Shown piece after piece: positions 1 through 6,865 of a stretch of DNA of 17,974 bases. Within the stretch, counting starts at the first letter, position 1, and the number at the start of each line of letters is the position of its first letter. The position numbers and the translations under genes were made by a program. The DNA is from an uncultured Treponema sp. (GTDB lineage Bacteria; Spirochaetota; Spirochaetia; Treponematales; Treponemataceae): positions 1-17,974 of the forward strand of contig CALDID010000062.1 of NCBI GenBank assembly GCA_937901865.1, written 5' to 3'. The notes under the pieces were generated by a model. That model saw nothing but the letters and a program-made list of their open reading frames with translations. It ran no database searches and was not told the DNA's origin.

Positions 1-107
1 CGGGTCAAGCCCGATAATGACGCGGCTTAAATCTGTCATTCCCGTACTTGATACGGGAATCCTTTTACAATACATAGAAGATTATCGGGTCAAGGTGAGA
101 TAATGAC
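1..107. repeat. Cluster of palindromic intergenic repeats
   Basis: Three related elements are packed here. Positions 38-60 form a perfect inverted repeat, ATTCCCGTA, a CTTGA loop, then TACGGGAAT. Positions 1-21 and 86-107 are imperfect direct copies of one sequence (CGGGTCAAG...ATAATGAC) whose reverse complement reads GTCATTATC...CTTGACCCG. That has the same layout as the central palindrome (GTCATT, then C/G-rich arm, CTTGA, C/G-rich arm). The cluster therefore looks like three copies of a dispersed intergenic palindrome in alternating orientation. Short repeats of this GTCATTCCCG...CTTGA...CGGGAATCC type are widespread between bacterial genes. It lies just downstream of the HD-GYP gene stop. 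No T-run follows the hairpin on either strand, so a terminator role is doubtful. The element may continue left of the window. Confidence 0.7.
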
Positions 108-136
108 AGCATACCTTTTGTAACACGTCGGGAAAA

Positions 137-1645
137 TTAAATAAAGTTTACCGAGCCGTCGTCAATCATCGTAACGAGAATGTTCGCAATGTGCGGGTCG
201 AATTGTTTGCCGCGCTCTTTGATTATCTCGTTTCGCACGGTATTTCGGTCTTTTGGAGTGGAGTAGGTGCGGTGGCTAGTCATAGCATCGTAGGTGTCTG
301 CAACTGCAATAATGCGCGCTATTTCGGGAATCTCTTTGCCTTTTAAGCCGTCGGGATATCCCTTGCCGTCATATCGTTCGTGATGCCATCTTGCGCCGAT
401 TGAGAGCGAGGGCATTTCGCTGACGTTTTTTAATATGAAATAGCCTTTCATAGTGTGCTCTTTTATGTTTTTGTATTCTTCGTCTGTGAGCTGCGACTTT
501 TTATTGATGATGCCGCTGTTTACTCCGATTTTACCTATGTCGTGAACAAGCCCGATGTAATAAATGCGCTGCTGTTCCTCTTCGCTTTTGCCCATTCTGC
601 GAGCTATTTCGCGGGAATACTTTGCAACTCTGACGCTGTGCCCTGCGGTATAGTGGTCTTTTTCGTCAACAGCTTTTGCAAGGGCGGTCATAAAACCTTC
701 GGTTAAGGCGTTTGCTTTGCGCTCTGAATCGATAATTCGTTCATAGTAATTGCTCATATCGCCTATCATCTTATAAAGACTTGTGAACAGCTTTTCTATT
801 TCGTCCCCTGTTTTCACAGATAGCGCAGGTATATCTTTTAAGGATTTGTTTTCGCTGTCTATGGTCATATCCATTAGATATGTCATCGTGTCTAATGGAT
901 ATACGACGAACTTTTTTATTTGGTATGTCAAAAAGTAGGCAAGCGGAATTGATGCACTTAAAAACATCATTGCAAGCTGTATTATATCGCGAAAATTATA
1001 TTTGCCTTTGTGTTCAATGCTGTAGAACGAAACAGCGACAAGGCAGAGAATAACAGCTTCTAAAATCGATATGAGCGCAATGCGAGAGGCTAAAATAGAG
1101 TGTTTTTTGTCGTCTTTTGTGTATTTTGCATTGCGAAAATAAACGTACTGTAGAAGCGTAGCTAGAAACACCTCGGGGGTGGCAGTAATAATGTAGTGCA
1201 AAGTGGGGGCATTCGCTGATGAATAATCTGTATCTGCGATTATTTTGAATGTCAGCTCCCAAAGAAAAGTTATGAGCGACACAAATATAAAAAAGGGAAT
1301 AAACGATTTAGCGGCTGTTTTGTAAAAGTTGTTCTTTGCAAAAAAGACTGCAAGATATATTTCGGCAAGGTAGACGAATAGGGAATAAATACCCGAAAAA
1401 TCAGGCGTTGCGAATATCAAAGAAGCGATAAAGATACAAGCAAAGCTCACCATTGCATAGTTCAAACCGCTTATTCCTGCCGTGATGATGACGAAAAAAT
1501 CTGTGTAAGAGAAATATAAGCCGCTTATTCTAACGACCGTGTGAAAAGGGACTATGCGTGCAAAAATTATGATGATAGATGATATAAGAGCTAGAAAAAT
1601 GCGTATTTTCGGAAACGATTTACTAGCAATAAAGACATTTTCCAT
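137..1645 (-). CDS. Membrane-anchored HD-GYP domain c-di-GMP phosphodiesterase
   Basis: A 502-residue protein expected to hydrolyse cyclic di-GMP at the inner membrane. Residues 1-245 are hydrophobic, with about six segments followed by two more near 187-208 and 222-243. Residues 245-310 look like a HAMP-type linker and coiled coil. The HD-GYP domain covers about 315-495 and has the full motif set: TAGHS (H336), the HD pair in VHDIGK (H368, D369), KEHT (H397), HHERYDGKGYP (421-431, H421/H422 and the GYP triplet at 429-431) and VADTYDAM (D450). By motif it should be catalytically active. The ATG at 1645-1643 has no clear Shine-Dalgarno, and a perfect 15-bp palindrome sits 3 nt upstream of it. 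The gene is divergent from the PAS gene and shares a control region with it. The ligand of the membrane domain is unknown. Family call is confident; the physiological output (motility, surface) is inference. Confidence 0.93.
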   Translation of the reverse strand: MENVFIASKSFPKIRIFLALISSIIIIFARIVPFHTVVRISGLYFSYTDFFVIITAGISGLNYAMVSFACIFIASLIFATPDFSGIYSLFVYLAEIYLAVFFAKNNFYKTAAKSFIPFFIFVSLITFLWELTFKIIADTDYSSANAPTLHYIITATPEVFLATLLQYVYFRNAKYTKDDKKHSILASRIALISILEAVILCLVAVSFYSIEHKGKYNFRDIIQLAMMFLSASIPLAYFLTYQIKKFVVYPLDTMTYLMDMTIDSENKSLKDIPALSVKTGDEIEKLFTSLYKMIGDMSNYYERIIDSERKANALTEGFMTALAKAVDEKDHYTAGHSVRVAKYSREIARRMGKSEEEQQRIYYIGLVHDIGKIGVNSGIINKKSQLTDEEYKNIKEHTMKGYFILKNVSEMPSLSIGARWHHERYDGKGYPDGLKGKEIPEIARIIAVADTYDAMTSHRTYSTPKDRNTVRNEIIKERGKQFDPHIANILVTMIDDGSVNFI

Positions 1646-1648
1646 AGA

Positions 1649-1663
1649 ACTGTACTATACAGT
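1649..1663. promoter_or_regulatory. Perfect 15-bp palindrome at the HD-GYP start (operator candidate)
   Basis: The sequence is ACTGTACTATACAGT, a 6-bp inverted repeat with a 3-nt centre, ending 3 nt before the HD-GYP ATG. On the minus strand it contains TATAGT (1659-1654), which would serve as a -10 box with transcription starting about 2 nt before the ATG. I see no matching -35 hexamer. A repressor bound here would cover both the -10 and the start codon. The operator role is inference from position and symmetry. Confidence 0.45.
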
Positions 1664-1721
1664 ATTTTTTTTGTTTTGGCTATAATATCTGAGGTTGGTA
1701 AATGCTTTTAGGCTCATTTAT

Positions 1722-1750
1722 TTGTTATTTTGGATAAAGTGCCTTATAAT
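1722..1750 (+). promoter_or_regulatory. Sigma-70-type promoter for the PAS gene
   Basis: TTGTTA (1722-1727), a 17-bp spacer, then TATAAT (1745-1750). It points toward the PAS gene, with a predicted start of transcription near 1757. That leaves a leader of about 187 nt (1757-1943), long for this gene-dense region. The leader holds a T-rich run near 1791-1797 and a weak hairpin CGAAG...CTTCG around 1834-1851. I recognise no riboswitch class in it. Confidence 0.6.
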
Positions 1751-1943
1751 TATAAATATGGCTGATATGTGTTTATATCCAATTGATGAGTTTTTTTGTT
1801 GCAAGTGAAAGCAGAAATCCGAATGAAATAAAACGAAGCGTGCGAACTTCGCTCTTATTTGCCCTAGAGAAAAGCGAGAAATTTGAATAGAGGGCTTTAT
1901 TCTTGCAATATCGATTTTGAAAGACTGTATCGGAGGTGTGCAA

Positions 1944-3539
1944 ATGACGGATTGGAATGAAGTTGCAGATTTAGATGATTTTATAGAGTTTTTTCCTGGT
2001 GCGGTCATTATGCTTTCAGCCGACGAGAATTGTAAAATCTTAAACGCAAACTCAAAAGCATTTGAACTATATGGCTGTGAAGATTTTGCAGACTTTTTTC
2101 ACTACACAGGCGGAACGACAAGAGGTCTTGTGCACCCCTTTGATTTGAACGATGTCAATGACAGTCTTATGACTCAGTTAAAGCGGGATTTAGACAAATC
2201 GACCTATCTCGAATATAGGATTTTGCGAAAAGACACTAAAGTTCGCCTTGTTGTTGAATATGGAAAAGTAATAGAGTCAAAATCGTTAGGAAAAGTGTAT
2301 CTAGCCTTTGTTTTCGATGATTCGCAACATTTAACGAGAGTATTAAAAGCGATGGAGCCGCACTTTTTTAAAATCGTAAAGACAAATGCTGAAAATGATA
2401 AATTTGTTGTGATAAAAGATTTGACAGCAGATAATTCGCACTTAACGAAACGCCATTCTCAAAATCTCATCAATTTTGCACATAGCGGCGCAATTCACTC
2501 AAGTGATGTTGAATATTTTTTAAATCACATGAGCAACGAGTATTTAACTAGGTATTTCAGAGATGGAAACAATAATATGCTTATCCGCTATCGAAGAAGA
2601 TTCGGAGAAGATTTTAAGTGGGTAACAATGATTGTTTCAAGGGCTGAAGAATACACCGATGATAATTTGGCGTTGACGCTGTTTATTCGCTTTTCTGATG
2701 CTGATTTCTTAGAGAAAAACGAGGCATCGCATAAAAATGCGGTTATTTCTGGCTTAGTGCACGGTTACGATTCTATCTATATTCTTGATACAGAGAAAGT
2801 TGCGGTAACTGCGTATAAGCTGAGTTCCTCTCTTGCAAAAACGGTCGATGCTAAAATTAGCACGCAGTATGCCGATTATATTGCCGCTAATGCTGCGTAT
2901 GCAAAGGCGTTTGTTTGCCCAGAAGATAGGGAAAAATATCTTTTGCAAACTTCTGTGGATTACATACAGAGAATGTTGCTGAGAGCTCCGCGCTATGATG
3001 TGCTTTTTAGGCAGTATCGCGATAAAGACACGCTAGAGCATATTCAACTAAATATTTCACCGATGGATTATTTAGACAAAACGCACGTTATCTTGGCTTA
3101 TCGGAACATAACAGAGCAGGTGAATGAAACAAGGGTAAAAATGGCAGAAAGCCGCACTGACGAAATATTGCGTGCTGTTTCTATGGATTATGTGTTTTTG
3201 CTCGAGATTGATTTAGACACTGAAAAAGAAAAGCATTATTTTGTCTATAAAGACAAGCGATTTGAGATTCCTGAATGGTCAAAAAGCAATGACTTTCGCG
3301 AATGTGTGCTAGATTATGCAAATGAGTTTGTAGCTCCTCATGACAGAGATAGATTTAGAGAGGAAACAAATCTTGATTCTCTCAAAAAACGATTAGCGAA
3401 TGAAAAGTGTTTTACTTTGAGCTATGATGTGGTTATTCGTGGAAAAGCTCGTCGTTTTCAAGGGCGTTTTGTCATGCAGACGAATGAGTATGACTCTGAT
3501 AAAATTTTCGTAAGCACACGAGATATTACGCCAAATTAA
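1944..3539 (+). CDS. Multi-PAS sensory protein without an output domain
   Basis: A soluble protein of 531 residues. I place the start at ATG 1944, which has a strong GGAGGTG at 1932-1938 spaced 5 nt; a TTG at 1917 in the same frame would add nine residues across that ribosome site. Residues 12-125 read as a PAS domain (FFPGAVIMLSADENCKILNAN...). Three further modules at about 140-255, 265-393 and 402-531 share the pattern of a DR or DRDRF motif, then a basic strand and a closing R-[ND]-I-T, typical of PAS-like sensor repeats. The protein stops right after the last PAS closing motif (RDITPN), where a GGDEF, EAL or kinase domain would normally begin. No remnant of such a domain is visible in the 62 nt before mnmG. 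It has no membrane segment or signal peptide. The ligand and partner are unknown. Its neighbour is a divergent HD-GYP phosphodiesterase. Confidence 0.8.
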   Translation: MTDWNEVADLDDFIEFFPGAVIMLSADENCKILNANSKAFELYGCEDFADFFHYTGGTTRGLVHPFDLNDVNDSLMTQLKRDLDKSTYLEYRILRKDTKVRLVVEYGKVIESKSLGKVYLAFVFDDSQHLTRVLKAMEPHFFKIVKTNAENDKFVVIKDLTADNSHLTKRHSQNLINFAHSGAIHSSDVEYFLNHMSNEYLTRYFRDGNNNMLIRYRRRFGEDFKWVTMIVSRAEEYTDDNLALTLFIRFSDADFLEKNEASHKNAVISGLVHGYDSIYILDTEKVAVTAYKLSSSLAKTVDAKISTQYADYIAANAAYAKAFVCPEDREKYLLQTSVDYIQRMLLRAPRYDVLFRQYRDKDTLEHIQLNISPMDYLDKTHVILAYRNITEQVNETRVKMAESRTDEILRAVSMDYVFLLEIDLDTEKEKHYFVYKDKRFEIPEWSKSNDFRECVLDYANEFVAPHDRDRFREETNLDSLKKRLANEKCFTLSYDVVIRGKARRFQGRFVMQTNEYDSDKIFVSTRDITPN

Positions 3540-3562
3540 ACAATATATATTTATATGTGGTG

Positions 3563-3591
3563 TTGTGATATAAAAATAAAAATGGTATACT
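3563..3591 (+). promoter_or_regulatory. Near-leaderless promoter of mnmG
   Basis: TTGTGA (3563-3568), an exact 17-bp spacer, then TATACT (3586-3591). The predicted transcription start is about 3598, only 4 nt before the mnmG ATG at 3602. No Shine-Dalgarno is present, and in such a transcript there would be no room for one. Confidence 0.6.
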
Positions 3592-3601
3592 CATTTCCAT
3601 T

Positions 3602-5554
3602 ATGGCAGGTTTTTACGATTCTTTTGATGTTGTTGTAGTCGGAGGCGGTCATGCTGGAATTGAGGCATGTCTTGCGTCTAGCCGAATGGGATTAAAGACC
3701 ATTCTAATAACTCAAACAATAGATTCTATCGGGCGTATGAGTTGTAATCCGTCTATTGGCGGCATTGCAAAGGGAAATATTGTGCGTGAAATTGATGCGC
3801 TCGGCGGCGAAATGGCAAAGCTCATCGACAAATCGATGATACAATTTAGAATGTTGAATAAAAGCCGCGGTCCTGCCGTACAATCTCCGAGAAGCCAAGC
3901 AGATAAATTGGTTTATGCTAATTTGGCCAGACAGACGGTAGAAAATACTGAAAACCTTTCAACTTTAATGGATACTGTTGTAAAAATCCTTACAATAGAA
4001 AGCGATACTCCTCTGCCTCCGAATAGCGACAGCTCTGCAAGCATTGGTACAATTCCTGGAGAGGTGAGGTCGAAAAGCACGACAAGCCAAAGGCAAAAGG
4101 TTATCGGGGTGGTAACAGAGCGGGGAAGAGTGATTTCTTGTCGCTCTATCGTGTTGACAACAGGTACTTTCTTGGGGGGGCGCATTTTTATCGGTGAGTA
4201 CGATGCTCCGTGCGGAAGACTGGGCGAAGGAGGCGCGTTTGGGCTGACTCAAAGCCTGCAAGAGCTAGGATTTACTACAGGCAGGCTAAAAACAGGAACA
4301 CCGCCTCGTATCTTAAAGCACACTGTTGATTTTTCTGTGCTAGAAGAGCAAGCAGGAGATACAGAGGTTATTCCGTTCAGCTTTGATAACGAAAAAATCG
4401 AGCGTCCGATGGTTCCCTGTCATCTTGTGTATACAAATGAAGAAACGCATAAAATCATAAGAGCAAATATACATCGTTCGCCGCTTTATTCTGGCAAAAT
4501 CAGCGGAGTTGGCCCTCGCTATTGTCCGTCTATCGAAGATAAAGTTATGCGCTTTGCAGAGAGAGAACGACATCAATTATTTGTCGAGCCTGAAAGCCTC
4601 TTAACCGACGAAATATATCTCAATGGTCTTTCTTCTAGTTTGCCAGAAGAAGTGCAAGACGCATTTTTAAGAACAATGCACGGATTTGAGAATTGCACGG
4701 TCAGCCGTCCAGGATATGCTGTTGAATATGATTATGTAGAGCCGACGCAGCTTTTTCCATCGCTTGAAACAAAGAGAGTTGCAGGGCTTTTCAATGCAGG
4801 GCAGATTAACGGCACATCTGGCTATGAAGAGGCTGCGGGGCAAGGACTTGTTGCTGGAATCAATGCTGGCTATTGTGCAAAAGCGCATATCAGTGAATGT
4901 GGAGCTCTCAAAAAGCCTACTGCAGACACAAAAGACGCAATCGCGCTTGCACAGTCGATTGAAGATGAAATGAAGCAGAGCGGGCTTGATACGTTTAGAA
5001 AGATTCCAGTGTGGCAGCCTTTAGTTTTGGGACGCGACGAGGCATATATCGGCGTTTTAATCGATGATTTGGTAACGCTTGGCACAAAAGAGCCGTATCG
5101 TATGTTCACTGCGCGCGCAGAATATCGCCTCAAGCTCCGACACGATACCGCAGACAGAAGACTGTGTGAAAAGGCCTTTAGAGCTGGCTTAAAGAGTGAA
5201 GAGCAAATGTCAAGGCTTACTGAAAAGTATTCGGCTGTTGATAAAGCAATAGAGCTTTTGAGCAAAGATGAAAAGGCTGAAAATCCTGGATACTCCGAAG
5301 CTATTTGGGAGCTTGCGCAGGAAGATTTCAAATATCGCTACTATATCCAAAAACAAGATGCGAGAATTGCAAAAATGCATAAGATGGAAAATGCAAAGAT
5401 TCCGCCTGATTTTGACTATGGCGCGATTCCTTCTCTTTCTGCTGAAAGCAGAGCAAAGCTAGAGAAAGTGCGACCTCTTACCTTAGGGCAAGCAGGACGC
5501 ATTTCAGGTATTCGCAATAGCGATATTATGCTTTTAATGGTCTATTTGCGCTAA
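3602..5554 (+). CDS. mnmG: tRNA uridine-5-carboxymethylaminomethyl modification enzyme MnmG (GidA)
   Basis: FAD-dependent partner of MnmE. Together they install the (carboxymethyl)aminomethyl group on wobble U34 of certain tRNAs in the cytoplasm. Visible evidence: the N-terminal Rossmann motif GGGHAG (14-19), GGIAKGN (53-59), the family signature GPRYCPSIEDKVMR (304-317), the second signature AGQINGTSGYEEAAGQG (399-415), GTKEPYRMFTARAEYRL (494-510), and the C-terminal LGQAGRISGI module. Length is 650 residues against roughly 620-630 usual. The extra length comes from two insertions relative to the E. coli protein as I remember it: a Ser/Pro/Thr-rich stretch at about 133-164, and about 35-40 residues at 432-475 between the second signature and the YIGVLIDDL strand. 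The start ATG lacks a ribosome site and lies 4 nt downstream of the predicted transcription start. mnmE is not in the window. Confidence 0.97.
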   Translation: MAGFYDSFDVVVVGGGHAGIEACLASSRMGLKTILITQTIDSIGRMSCNPSIGGIAKGNIVREIDALGGEMAKLIDKSMIQFRMLNKSRGPAVQSPRSQADKLVYANLARQTVENTENLSTLMDTVVKILTIESDTPLPPNSDSSASIGTIPGEVRSKSTTSQRQKVIGVVTERGRVISCRSIVLTTGTFLGGRIFIGEYDAPCGRLGEGGAFGLTQSLQELGFTTGRLKTGTPPRILKHTVDFSVLEEQAGDTEVIPFSFDNEKIERPMVPCHLVYTNEETHKIIRANIHRSPLYSGKISGVGPRYCPSIEDKVMRFAERERHQLFVEPESLLTDEIYLNGLSSSLPEEVQDAFLRTMHGFENCTVSRPGYAVEYDYVEPTQLFPSLETKRVAGLFNAGQINGTSGYEEAAGQGLVAGINAGYCAKAHISECGALKKPTADTKDAIALAQSIEDEMKQSGLDTFRKIPVWQPLVLGRDEAYIGVLIDDLVTLGTKEPYRMFTARAEYRLKLRHDTADRRLCEKAFRAGLKSEEQMSRLTEKYSAVDKAIELLSKDEKAENPGYSEAIWELAQEDFKYRYYIQKQDARIAKMHKMENAKIPPDFDYGAIPSLSAESRAKLEKVRPLTLGQAGRISGIRNSDIMLLMVYLR

Positions 5555-5563
5555 TGGGTTTTG

Positions 5564-5595
5564 AACCGCACTATTATTTTTAGAGTAGTGCGGTT
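5564..5595 (+). terminator. Rho-independent terminator of mnmG
   Basis: Perfect 10-bp stem AACCGCACTA / TAGTGCGGTT with a 12-nt loop, followed by TATTTATT on the plus strand. It begins 10 nt after the mnmG stop. It sits between convergent genes and may also slow minus-strand transcription from the vanY-like gene, but that side has no T-run. Confidence 0.8.
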
Positions 5596-5610
5596 TATTT
5601 ATTGAAAAAG

Positions 5611-6534
5611 CTACGGATAGAGAGTAATCCATTCATTTAGGAATTCAAGCATAAATTGCTGAATATCGCTAAAATACTTCTTTTGGAATCGACAGACAGG
5701 AATTCCTATATATCTAAAGTGCCAGCATTCCCACTTGTATCCTGTTACATCTTCGTATCCGTCTGGAAAGCTTAAGCTCCAACCGTATTCTGCGGCGTGT
5801 GCATAAAGCCACTTGCACTCTTTTGTATAAAAGAATGAGTCATCTATAGAACCGAAATCTATTGCAGTGCCTAGCTGATGCTGACTTGTTCCTGGTCTGC
5901 TCGATTCTCTTTCTGCCTCTTCTTCCCCGTCTATCTGTACCCAACGATTAAATACTGTTTGCTGATATTGATAAGAGCGATAGGCAGAGTTTACAGAGAG
6001 CTTTATTCCGTCTTTTATCGCTTCGCTAGCCATTGAATCGAGTGCGACGGCTGCATCTCGGCGTAAATATATGCCGCTTCTGCCTACTGAATAAGTAGAG
6101 CCTGTAGAAAGCTGCACTAGGTCGGTTGGTTCATATCCGTCTGGCAAATAATGCTTTTTGTCGCAAAGGTATAAAAGCGATACACCGTCTCGAATGGTGC
6201 TGCGGTAAAAAAGGAGTGCGGAATTCACATCTGCCAAAAACTCATCTATGTTGTCAATTTTAATCGCCTGCATTGCCCGCGGGGAAAGACGCTGCAAGAC
6301 CGCATTTACAGAATCAAACTTTGCTTTTTCTTGTGCAAGTCTCTCGTTTGCTTGTGCACTTGCAATTCTGTCTTCCTCGGCAATTCTCTTTTTTGCTCGT
6401 GAAGAACCTATACAGCTAGAAACTGCTATAAGAATGAAAAATGATAGAACAAAAAGACTTATCTTTATAATAAAGAGCTTATTTTTTACAGCATATTCTA
6501 TGATTTTATTGTAATAAGAAGAAAAACTATTCAA
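5611..6534 (-). CDS. VanY-type zinc D-alanyl-D-alanine carboxypeptidase, lipoprotein or membrane-anchored
   Basis: A 307-residue peptidase predicted to trim terminal D-Ala from peptidoglycan stem peptides outside the inner membrane. The VanY signature is complete: SAYRSYQYQ (183-191), SQHQLGTAIDFG (217-228, zinc ligands H219 and D226), and ECWHF (269-273, catalytic E269 and ligand H272). Residues 20-40 form one hydrophobic segment ending in AVSSC (C41). This resembles the relaxed lipobox of spirochaetes, so lipidation is possible, but a simple membrane anchor fits too. A charged, Glu/Ala-rich coiled stretch (46-75) follows. The start codon is TTG (6534-6532), because no ATG precedes the hydrophobic segment. 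GGTGA lies 6 nt upstream, and the gene overlaps the end of the STAS gene by 8 nt, so translation is probably coupled. It is the last gene of the phosphatase/STAS operon. Confidence 0.9.
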   Translation of the reverse strand: MNSFSSYYNKIIEYAVKNKLFIIKISLFVLSFFILIAVSSCIGSSRAKKRIAEEDRIASAQANERLAQEKAKFDSVNAVLQRLSPRAMQAIKIDNIDEFLADVNSALLFYRSTIRDGVSLLYLCDKKHYLPDGYEPTDLVQLSTGSTYSVGRSGIYLRRDAAVALDSMASEAIKDGIKLSVNSAYRSYQYQQTVFNRWVQIDGEEEAERESSRPGTSQHQLGTAIDFGSIDDSFFYTKECKWLYAHAAEYGWSLSFPDGYEDVTGYKWECWHFRYIGIPVCRFQKKYFSDIQQFMLEFLNEWITLYP

Positions 6535-6853
6535 TTTCGGTCACCGAATGTACAAATTGGAATGTGTCAGAAAAGCCAGTTGCGTCAATAACCCTTTTTG
6601 CAGCATCGGAGGGATTCATAAAATACAGCATTGTTCCCATTCTGTCGGCTTCTTTGAATGCGCCCATAAACAAGCCCATACCTGTAGAATCAAGTGCCGT
6701 TACGTTTGACAAATCCAAAACCACGAATGCATCTTCTACATACATCAATAGCTTTTGTTTTAATTCTGCTATCGTATATGAATTGACAACTCCGCTCAAC
6801 TCAATGAGTACATAGTTTGAGCCGAATTTTTCAGTCAAAGTGAGTTGGTCCAT
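6527..6853 (-). CDS. STAS-domain anti-sigma-factor antagonist (SpoIIAA/RsbV type)
   Basis: A 108-residue single-domain STAS protein. In known partner-switching systems such proteins are phosphorylated on a conserved Ser by an RsbW/SpoIIAB-type kinase, are dephosphorylated by a PP2C phosphatase, and in the unphosphorylated form capture the kinase. The phosphoacceptor loop is intact: VVLDLSNVTALDSTGMG, with S56 in the D-S-T-G motif. The N-terminal beta strands (YVLIELSGVVNSY) and the C-terminal helix (SDAAKRVIDATGF) fit the fold. A good GGGAG ribosome site precedes the ATG, and the gap to the upstream gene is 12 nt. Two PP2C-family proteins precede it in the same operon, which makes it a likely substrate. 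The cognate kinase is not in the window, so the final target (sigma factor or another regulator) is unknown. Confidence 0.9.
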   Translation of the reverse strand: MDQLTLTEKFGSNYVLIELSGVVNSYTIAELKQKLLMYVEDAFVVLDLSNVTALDSTGMGLFMGAFKEADRMGTMLYFMNPSDAAKRVIDATGFSDTFQFVHSVTEIE

Positions 6854-6865
6854 TTATATCTCCCT

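Noticed and set aside
1533..1541. An extra copy of the array motif (ACGACCGTG) inside the HD-GYP gene
   Set aside because: A single 9-bp match in coding sequence for a membrane segment, with no neighbours at 23-bp spacing; chance is sufficient.
1757..1943. Cyclic-di-GMP riboswitch in the PAS gene leader
   Set aside because: Attractive given the HD-GYP neighbour, but I find none of the conserved GEMM core segments.
4870..5331. Open frame of 153 codons on the minus strand inside mnmG
   Set aside because: Antisense to conserved MnmG sequence; the Ser-rich composition is what the reverse complement of that gene produces.
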